A stretch of 64,000 bases of DNA from DASUAS01 sp963809795. Its GTDB lineage: Bacteria > Actinomycetota > Acidimicrobiia > IMCC26256 > DASPTH01. Below the pieces are notes generated by a model. That model had not been told where the DNA came from, ran no database searches, and saw nothing but the letters and a program-made list of their open reading frames with translations. Positions 58,510-64,000 of this stretch are shown in pieces. The stretch is taken from the NCBI GenBank assembly GCA_963809795.1, contig CAWELN010000007.1, positions 180,288 through 244,287 on the forward strand. Reading direction: 5' to 3'. The first letter of the stretch is position 1. Each line of letters begins with the position of its first letter. Position numbers and translations under genes: made by a program.

Positions 58510-58730
58510 GCGGTGGCGGCGAACTCGACCAGTTCGCCGGGCGCGAGCGGGAAGTGGCACGCGACGTACTGCCCGGGCCCGATCTCCCGGATCGACGGCT
58601 CCTCCTCGGCGCAGCGGGCCTGCGCCTTCGGGCACCGGGTGCGGAAGCGGCAGCCGCTCGGCGGGTCGATGTTCGACGGGATGTCGCCGCCGAGCACGTG
58701 CACGTCGTCGAGCCGGGAGGCGGCGCTGTA
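58506..58730 (-). CDS. Oligopeptide/dipeptide ABC transporter ATPase, C-terminal fragment
   Basis: Only the last 74 codons are present. The end reads LGGDIPSNIDPPSGCRFRTR, CPKAQARCAEEEPSI and CHFPLAPGELVEF, the OppD/OppF-type C-terminal domain (oligo_HPY) with its cysteine cluster. The reading frame is open upstream up to about 58,730 and then runs into unrelated DNA. The nucleotide-binding domain is therefore missing at the contig junction. Confidence 0.85.
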   Translation of the reverse strand, partial: YSAASRLDDVHVLGGDIPSNIDPPSGCRFRTRCPKAQARCAEEEPSIREIGPGQYVACHFPLAPGELVEFAATA

Positions 58731-58735
58731 TTCCT
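58726..58735. other. Junction between high-GC actinobacterial DNA and foreign lower-GC DNA
   Basis: At about 58,730 an ABC ATPase gene on the minus strand loses its 5' part and an HNH gene on the plus strand loses its 5' part. Codon use and GC content change at the same base. No direct repeat, integrase or tRNA is seen there. It is either an assembly chimera or a recombination point. Confidence 0.8.
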
Positions 58736-59143
58736 GAGCCTAACAGTGGATGCCTGCTGTGGCTTGGAGCGGTGGGTCCTGACGGGTATGGAATGATCCG
58801 TTTGGGTGGAAAGACGGTGCGGACTCATCGTCTTTCCTACCAACATTCTCATGGGTCTATTCCCGATGGGTTATGCGTTCTTCATCGGTGTGATGTTCCC
58901 GGTTGCTGTAACCCTGATCATCTGTTTCTAGGCACTCGCGCTGATAATAACGAGGACCGAGATAAGAAGGGCCGCCTTGGTGATCGCCGTGGTGCTATGA
59001 ATGGCCGAGCAAAACTTACTACCGATCAAGTTATTCAAATTCGTGGTGCTTCCGGCTCCCAGCAATCCATTGCCAAACGGTACGGGGTGAACCAGCAAAT
59101 GGTGTCTCGTATCAAGGCTGGCGGGGCGTGGAGGCATGTTTAA
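58730..59143 (+). CDS. HNH endonuclease with C-terminal helix-turn-helix, 5' truncated
   Basis: The remaining 137 residues start IPEPNSGCLLWLGAVGPDGY and continue with the HNH_3 core (VLHRCDVPGCCNPDHLFLGT; zinc Cys and His ligands and catalytic His) and ADNNEDRDKKGR. The end carries an HTH (QQSIAKRYGVNQQMVSRIKA). This is the architecture of phage HNH homing-type endonucleases. About 10-20 N-terminal residues are likely missing at the junction. Stop and next start overlap (TAATG). Confidence 0.85.
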   Translation: MPEPNSGCLLWLGAVGPDGYGMIRLGGKTVRTHRLSYQHSHGSIPDGLCVLHRCDVPGCCNPDHLFLGTRADNNEDRDKKGRLGDRRGAMNGRAKLTTDQVIQIRGASGSQQSIAKRYGVNQQMVSRIKAGGAWRHV

Positions 59144-60322
59144 TGTTCGGTCTGGGACTGCTCACTACCGCCGCATATTGGCCGGGCGTTTTCAGCCCGG
59201 CCATGACCCCTCGCTGGATTGCCTTGTCCCTTATCGCCCCAGCCTTGCTGCTGTACCGGCAGCAGCCGGTGGCGGTGACCAGGGCGCACATTGCCGGGCT
59301 GGCATTTATCCTATGGGCGGCATTGACGACTTTCTGGTCAGCAGCTCCGCTCGATACGCTTAACGCTTTGTGGCAGGTGGCGATACTCGGAGCCATCGGC
59401 TTTTTACTCGGGTCGCAAACCCCCAGCTTGCGGCCTTTTTTTATTGCCGCTGCTATTGGCATGGGCGTCTCGGGTGTCGTTTCGGTAGCCCAGCTCGCTG
59501 GCTGGATCGACATGCCGGCGATCAATGTGCCGTCTGGGCTGTTCGTTAACCGCATTCCCATGGGGGAGGCAGCGGCTTTGGTACTGATCTGGCTGATTGC
59601 CGAACGGCTGTGGTGGTGGACGTTACTGCCGTTGCCCGCTCTTGCCCTCTCAGGCGCCCGCGGAGCGATGCTGGCGCTGGGGATCGGCTTGGTAGCGATG
59701 TTATGGCGGCGGCCTTCCTGGCTTATTGGCTGCCTCCTGGCAGCAGCCATGGCCCTCTTAGGTTATGGCCTTCTGACTCATCCGACCGCCACCATGGTCG
59801 AGCGGGGAAACATCTGGCGCGAGACGGCTAGCGGCATAAGCCTCATTGGCAGCGGCTTTGGTGCTTTTGGCGGGGTGGCTCACGCCCTGCAGCTCGACAA
59901 CACGGTGCCCCAGCACGCCCACAACGATGCATTGGAACTGCTTTGGGAAACCGGCCTGACCGGCTTTTGCCTAGTCCTCATCTTCATGCGACAACTGATG
60001 GGACCGATCACTCCGTCCCGGCTGGTGCTGATCGTGTTCATCATTGAGGGCTGTTTTGGCTTTCCGTTATACCTACCGGCCACTCTATGTGTCGCTGCGG
60101 TGGCTGCCGGCCATGCTGTTCGGGATCGGGCTGTGGTACGGCGTTTCGCTCGGATTGGGCGAACTGTTGGTCACCCAGGGCGCTTCGGAGCCAAATTACG
60201 ACAAGGCCATGTCCCGACTTACGCTCGCCGTCCGGGTTATGCCGCTGACGAGGCGGTTTCGTGAGTATGTTTTCATGCGCTCAGTGATGGGGAAAGAGGA
60301 TGGCACGCTTCAATCTAAATGA
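59143..60322 (+). CDS. O-antigen ligase/polymerase (Wzy/WaaL)-like membrane protein, one frameshift
   Basis: About 392 residues with many transmembrane helices. The typical ligase motif is visible: WRETASGISLIGSGFGAFGG then PQHAHNDALELLWETGLTGF, where the loop and H-N-D stretch are conserved in O-antigen ligases. After EGCFGFPLYLPATLCVAAVA one extra base near 60,115 breaks the frame; the next frame continues GIGLWYGVSLGLGELLVTQG and ends at 60322. GGAGG lies eight bases before ATG 59143. In a phage it could alter the host receptor, as seroconversion genes do. Confidence 0.8.
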
Positions 60323-60515
60323 CCGGCCGGTGCCCAGCGGTTCTTGCGAGGAACGGTTGGCGCCCAGGATCATGGATACCAAGCTCAATGCCCGGATTGG
60401 CGGTGTCCCTCGGCGCATTGTGCGGGAAACCGGCCAGTCGGGTTGTCTGCCCGAACCCAATGCTACTGCCCGCCGCCGGGCCATTGGGCTGCCCTCGCGC
60501 TTTGATAAGAGCTGA
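60300..60515 (+). CDS. Small hypothetical protein
   Basis: A protein of 71 residues that begins in the last codons of the ligase gene (ATG 60300, with GAAAGAGG just upstream) and ends four bases before the next start. It is basic and has no known domain (RIGGVPRRIVRETGQSG). The tight packing supports translation. Confidence 0.5.
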   Translation: MARFNLNDRPVPSGSCEERLAPRIMDTKLNARIGGVPRRIVRETGQSGCLPEPNATARRRAIGLPSRFDKS

Positions 60516-60518
60516 ACC

Positions 60519-60860
60519 ATGAACCGGATATGGAAGGCGCTATTCGTGCTGCTGGGGCTTTCCGTTCCGGCACTCGCTCAGGGTGTAGCGTACATATATA
60601 CACCCCTTGGTTATCAGCAGCTTGCTGCGGTCACATCGGCTACAGCACTGAGCCTGACTGTCCCCAATGCTTCGCGCATTGCTCAGATTTGCGTTGGCGC
60701 GACTGCGGTGCGCTATCGCGATGACGGCACGGCGCCGACGAGTTCCTTGGGCATGACTGCGGCCGCAGCGGGCTGTTTCCAGTATTCGGCTGCGTTGACG
60801 GCAATTCAGTTCATTTCTGTCAGCACCACGACCACTCTGGATGTGAGCTACTACCGTTGA
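60519..60860 (+). CDS. Small exported phage-associated protein
   Basis: A protein of 113 residues: a signal peptide (MNRIWKALFVLLGLSVPALA) followed by VAYIYTPLGYQQLAAVTSAT, AQICVGATAVRYRDDGTAPT and FQYSAALTAIQFISV. This beta-rich module with the RYRDDGTAPT motif is typical of small proteins that occur near tail genes of alphaproteobacterial phages. Function unknown. It is followed by an overlapping TTG start (TTGA). Confidence 0.6.
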   Translation: MNRIWKALFVLLGLSVPALAQGVAYIYTPLGYQQLAAVTSATALSLTVPNASRIAQICVGATAVRYRDDGTAPTSSLGMTAAAAGCFQYSAALTAIQFISVSTTTTLDVSYYR

Positions 60861-61114
60861 TCAGGCATATTGCCATAGGGCTGACCATCGTGGCGGGAAT
60901 GCTGGCCGCTGTGGCTGCCTATGCTCAGATTGGGCCGACGAGCAGCGGTTTGAACCTTGGCAGCACTAGCGCCATTGGGCCAGGTTCGACTACGCCTATC
61001 GGGCCGGGCATTTCCAAGGGAACGGCAAAATTCACGCCGCCGGTAACGCCAACATGCGATGGCTCGATCAACTTATCGGCCGGGTGCGCCCAGGGAATGC
61101 TTGGAGGACTGTGA
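60857..61114 (+). CDS. Small exported hypothetical protein
   Basis: A protein of 85 residues, start TTG 60857 overlapping the previous stop. The first 23 residues form a signal peptide (IAIGLTIVAGMLAAVAAYAQ). The rest is low-complexity Gly/Ser/Pro/Thr (SGLNLGSTSAIGPGSTTPIG) and ends CDGSINLSAGCAQGMLGGL with two cysteines that could pair. A GGAGG at 61104-61108 near its end serves the next gene. Confidence 0.5.
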   Translation: MIRHIAIGLTIVAGMLAAVAAYAQIGPTSSGLNLGSTSAIGPGSTTPIGPGISKGTAKFTPPVTPTCDGSINLSAGCAQGMLGGL

Positions 61115-62187
61115 TGTATCGGTTTTTCACTACCGCACTGGCGGTACTGTTCGGAATAGCCCCGGCTTGGGCCGATAATTACACTGCTACAGCAGGGAGC
61201 GGCCTGACTTTCGCGGCCAAGGCCGTTACCGGCACTCTGTATCCCTGGTGGATACCGGCCGATAGCACAGGTGCGGCATTCGGTGTAACCGGCAATCCGT
61301 TCTTTGTTACCAACAACGGCACTTTTGCCGTCCAAGCCACATTGCAGGCAGCGGCGGCAACAGCCATCGGCAAGGTTGACCCTAACACTATCGGTTCTTG
61401 GGGCTTGCAAGTCTCTACGCAGAACAGCGCCACGCCAACGAACGGCCATCTTGCGCTCGCCCAGTTCAATACGTCGCCCACGACAATTACCACCGGCAAC
61501 GTCTCGCCGTTGCAGATGGATAATGCCGGCAATCTTCTTGTGAACATCAAGGCTGGCGCGGGGTCTGGCGGCACGGCGATTGCCGACAATTCCGTGTTTA
61601 CGCTGGGAACGACAAACGAAACTCCAATCGGCTGCTACAACGGATCGGCGACTACCACTGCGGCGCATGTCGGCATTGTTTCTTGTACGGCTGCAGGGTC
61701 GGTTCACACTACTGTTGATAATACCAATGCCAACGGTCAAGCGACGATGGCAAATAGTTCGCCAGTTGTCATTGCAAGCAACCAGGCAGCATTTCCTGTC
61801 ACCGTTAGTGCCCAGGCCGATCCTTGTTTTGCCAGCGCCAAGTCATCTATCGCGATTAACCAGAACGGGACATCTTCGGTTCAGCTTGTCGCTCTATCTG
61901 GATCGACTGTCATATATGTCTGCTCTCTTGCCTTGATGACCAATAGCACGGCTACGACTGTTGCCTTTACTACCGGTACCGGAACAGCCTGTGTGACCGG
62001 CAACGCAGCGGTTATTGGCTCGACGACCGCTAACATCGCCAACAGCATGAACCTGATTGCCGGTGCCGGTCTGACTTATGGCAACGGCGGGGGCACAATC
62101 GCCAAGGGAGCTGCGTCGAGTGAACTCTGCATGATCCTAGGGACCAATGTCTTTGTCTCCGGCAATCTAACATACGTCCAGCAGTAG
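61114..62187 (+). CDS. Exported phage-tail-associated beta-rich protein
   Basis: A protein of 357 residues starting at ATG 61114 (stop and start share one base). A signal peptide (YRFFTTALAVLFGIAPAWAD) is followed by beta-rich sequence. The segment MANSSPVVIASNQAAFPVTV is a module often seen in phage structural or receptor-binding proteins, and the C-terminal CSLALMTNSTATTVAFTTGT part is repeated-strand-like. An exported signal on such a protein is odd for a virion part. The family is not named. Confidence 0.65.
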   Translation: MYRFFTTALAVLFGIAPAWADNYTATAGSGLTFAAKAVTGTLYPWWIPADSTGAAFGVTGNPFFVTNNGTFAVQATLQAAAATAIGKVDPNTIGSWGLQVSTQNSATPTNGHLALAQFNTSPTTITTGNVSPLQMDNAGNLLVNIKAGAGSGGTAIADNSVFTLGTTNETPIGCYNGSATTTAAHVGIVSCTAAGSVHTTVDNTNANGQATMANSSPVVIASNQAAFPVTVSAQADPCFASAKSSIAINQNGTSSVQLVALSGSTVIYVCSLALMTNSTATTVAFTTGTGTACVTGNAAVIGSTTANIANSMNLIAGAGLTYGNGGGTIAKGAASSELCMILGTNVFVSGNLTYVQQ

Positions 62188-62189
62188 CC

Positions 62190-63138
62190 ATGCAGCGATT
62201 GCTTGCCATCATCCTGTTCTGCGCGGGCATATTCTGCCTTGCGGCTGCGCCGCCTGTAGGCCAGTCCCATGCACAAGTGCCGATGACAGGTGCGGGGAAG
62301 GGGGCGCCTGGAGGCGGGTGCCGGCCTGGGCTGTGCTGGTGCGGCTCCTAATGCTGTTACATCGGCATGGGTCTTGGCGGCCGTTACGGCTGGAGGCGGC
62401 GTCAGCGGTACGGTTGAGGCAGCGGTCGATTGCTTCGTCGTCAGTTCTAAAACATCGGCTGGGGGGACCGGAGAGTTTGACCTGCTGGACCGTTTCTTTG
62501 TTTTCGCCGCCGACGATGGTGCGAACAAGGCACAGGTGATTGATCTTGTGACGGCCGGAAACGCCGCCACGATACACGCTACAGGAACATTCAATTCGAG
62601 TGGATGGACCGGCAACGGCTCTACCGGTTATCTCGACACCGGCTTGATACTTTCTAGCGCCTCGCATTATGCGCTCAATAGCGCAAGCATAGGTGCCTGC
62701 ATTACTAATAACAGAGTGGCGGGTGGCGACGACGCAGCTATGGCCGTTGATGATCTTACATCAACAGCATACATTCTACCGCTTTTCCATACAGGATCGA
62801 CCTTCATAAATCTGAACTCAAGCAATAGCGCGCAATCACTGACAAGCACTCCTGTCCAGGGGACATGGGTTAATAGCCGGACTGGCTCAACTACACATAA
62901 TGTGTATCAGGGTGGGACATTGGCTTATACCATCGGCGACGGAACTTTGGGCGTACCGACAGGAGCGGGCAACTCAATATTCATTGGCGCGAGAAATGAG
63001 GCAGGAAGCCCTGATTTTCTTAGCTCGGATACCATTGCATTTGCCTTCATTGGCAGCGGCATGACCGCAACACAGACGGCGCATATCACGACATATATTC
63101 AGACTATGGCGACATCGATTAGCATTAGTGGCTGCTGA
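62190..63138 (+). CDS. Exported LamG/concanavalin-like protein, frameshifted after the signal peptide
   Basis: The ATG at 62190 starts a signal peptide (MQRLLAIILFCAGIFCLAAA) and a Gly-rich stretch (QVPMTGAGKGAPGG). One extra base near 62,310 moves the frame; the body then reads AVTSAWVLAAVTAGGGVSGT, NSSGWTGNGSTGYLDTGLIL and a C-terminal GNSIFIGARNEAGS and AFAFIGSGMTATQTAHITTY. These are lectin-like (LamG/ConA) strands as in phage tail proteins. The length of 949 is one base more than 316 codons. Confidence 0.65.
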
Positions 63139-64000
63139 ATGATGCGCCGTGTATTTATCGCACTTGCTCTGATCCTAGGATGCTTGCCCGTACAGGTGTT
63201 CTCTCGATTGGGCGGACTTCTCTCGCCGGGGGCGGGGGCGGCTCATGCGCCACCAACGGCCCAACCCTGACAGGAGTGTGTGACGCCAACGGCTTTACTG
63301 TATTCTCTCCTGGGACGGTCGCTAATTCACATGCTTTTGTTGAGGGCGTCACGGCGTGTGGCGGCGCGTCGGTAACCACGACCTGCATTTTCTATGTTTG
63401 TCCGGCCTCTGGAGCAGTGGTGTGTACCGCAGGGAGTGATGCCGCAGACTGTACGTTCGCGGCTCCGTGTGCAACGGCGCAGCACGCCATGAATCAGATG
63501 CGCAATAACTCGCCGGATTGGGTTTTGCTGGCGCGGGGCAATACTTGGACGAATGCCGGATTAGATGTGAACCAGACCCGCAACGGTCTGAACGACACGT
63601 CGCCGTCGCTCATTTCCTCCTATGATCCATCGGGGTCACATGGTCCACCTACCCCCAATCCGACGATCAGCACCGCCAGGCCGCAACTAAAGTTTGACAG
63701 CACTTGGTATGTAAGCATGGGAAACGGCGAGGCGTATAATAATCGCGCCGGCCATTCAGCGGTTGTTGGATTGGATTTCTACGCCTACAAACGCGATCCG
63801 CTCAACGGCTCATATACTACGACTAAATCGCAAATCGCAATGGCGGCTATCAATATCGATTGGTTTCCGGCCTTTGTGACCACTGGCTATCTGATGGAGG
63901 ATTGCCGCTTTTCCTTTTTTACTGGCAGCAGCGTCAACAATCAATTTTACACCTATCCGACGAATATATATTTTCGTCGTAATGAAATTCTGACAAACTA
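63139..64000 (+). CDS. Exported beta-helix-like protein, frameshifted after the signal peptide, cut by the window end
   Basis: The start at 63139 or 63142 gives a signal peptide (RRVFIALALILGCLPVQVFS) in one frame. A missing base in the G-run near 63,225 shifts it; from about 63,228 the body is open to the window end (SCATNGPTLTGVCDANGF; ADCTFAAPCATAQHAMNQMR; WVLLARGNTWTNAGLDVNQT). The pattern of CATA-x-x-A and LLARGNTW is typical of right-handed beta-helix proteins such as tailspikes. The end lies outside the window. Confidence 0.6.

Noticed and set aside
58720..58740. Phage attachment site at the junction
   Set aside because: No direct repeat, tRNA or integrase is seen on either side.

Overview
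The window has two parts of different origin. Bases 1 to about 58,730 are very GC-rich, densely packed DNA with many GTG starts and codons ending in G or C. The gene content (TetR regulators, SDR enzymes, AMP-binding ligase, class III cyclase/AAA regulators, HelD/HelR-type helicase, orphan LivK-like binding proteins, mycobacterial-type small antitoxin) points to a free-living actinobacterium, plausibly of the Acidimicrobiia; that placement is inference. From about 58,730 to the end the GC content and codon use drop sharply, and the genes (HNH endonuclease, O-antigen ligase-like membrane protein, a run of small exported or phage-structure-like proteins) resemble a proteobacterial (pro)phage or phage-like accessory module. 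Two genes in opposite orientation are both cut at the same point, so a chimeric contig is the most economical reading, although a genuine recombination junction cannot be excluded.

Layout. 0-9.6 kb: small housekeeping and catabolic genes (split-barrel flavoprotein, flippase-like membrane protein, YqgE, PIG-L deacetylase, amidohydrolase), then a MerR/methyltransferase divergent pair around a palindromic operator, and a cluster of alpha/beta hydrolase, DUF3237, SDR, hydrolase and monooxygenase-like genes. 9.7-17 kb: a frameshifted MT0933-like antitoxin and two convergent class III cyclase/AAA/TPR regulators, one riddled with frameshifts, which share a promoter-proximal motif. 17-23.5 kb: SnoaL-like protein, LivK-type binding protein, two small zinc ribbons, an SDR, a gutted glyoxalase remnant, a Zn-alcohol dehydrogenase and a histidine phosphatase. 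23.6-31 kb: HelR-like helicase translationally coupled to oligoendopeptidase F, a PAS-GGDEF cyclase and small enzymes. 31-43.7 kb: two TetR-controlled divergent loci, fatty acid desaturase, serine hydrolase, acyl-CoA synthetase-like ligase, aminoglycoside-type phosphotransferase, DUF72, DUF4326, a TIM-barrel isomerase and a frameshifted LivK-like protein. 43.8-58.7 kb: DUF885 and S15 peptidases, a sphinganine-reductase-like SDR, fumC, glutathione peroxidase, an epimerase, lon, two MOSC proteins, a sulfatase, a secreted lipase and the end of an oligopeptide ABC transporter ATPase.

Single-base frame disruptions recur across both parts, mostly as one extra base, often in G/C runs. This suggests draft or long-read consensus errors as a background cause, although the cyclase at 10-13.4 kb has so many that real decay is possible. 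The most unusual native signals are: an 89-bp repeat that sits directly on start codons and carries a compensated hairpin; a symmetric 48-bp cruciform after lon; the MerR palindrome with TTGAC boxes placed symmetrically on both strands; and, in the foreign right end, a tightly overlapping set of five consecutive genes that each begin with a signal-peptide-like segment.
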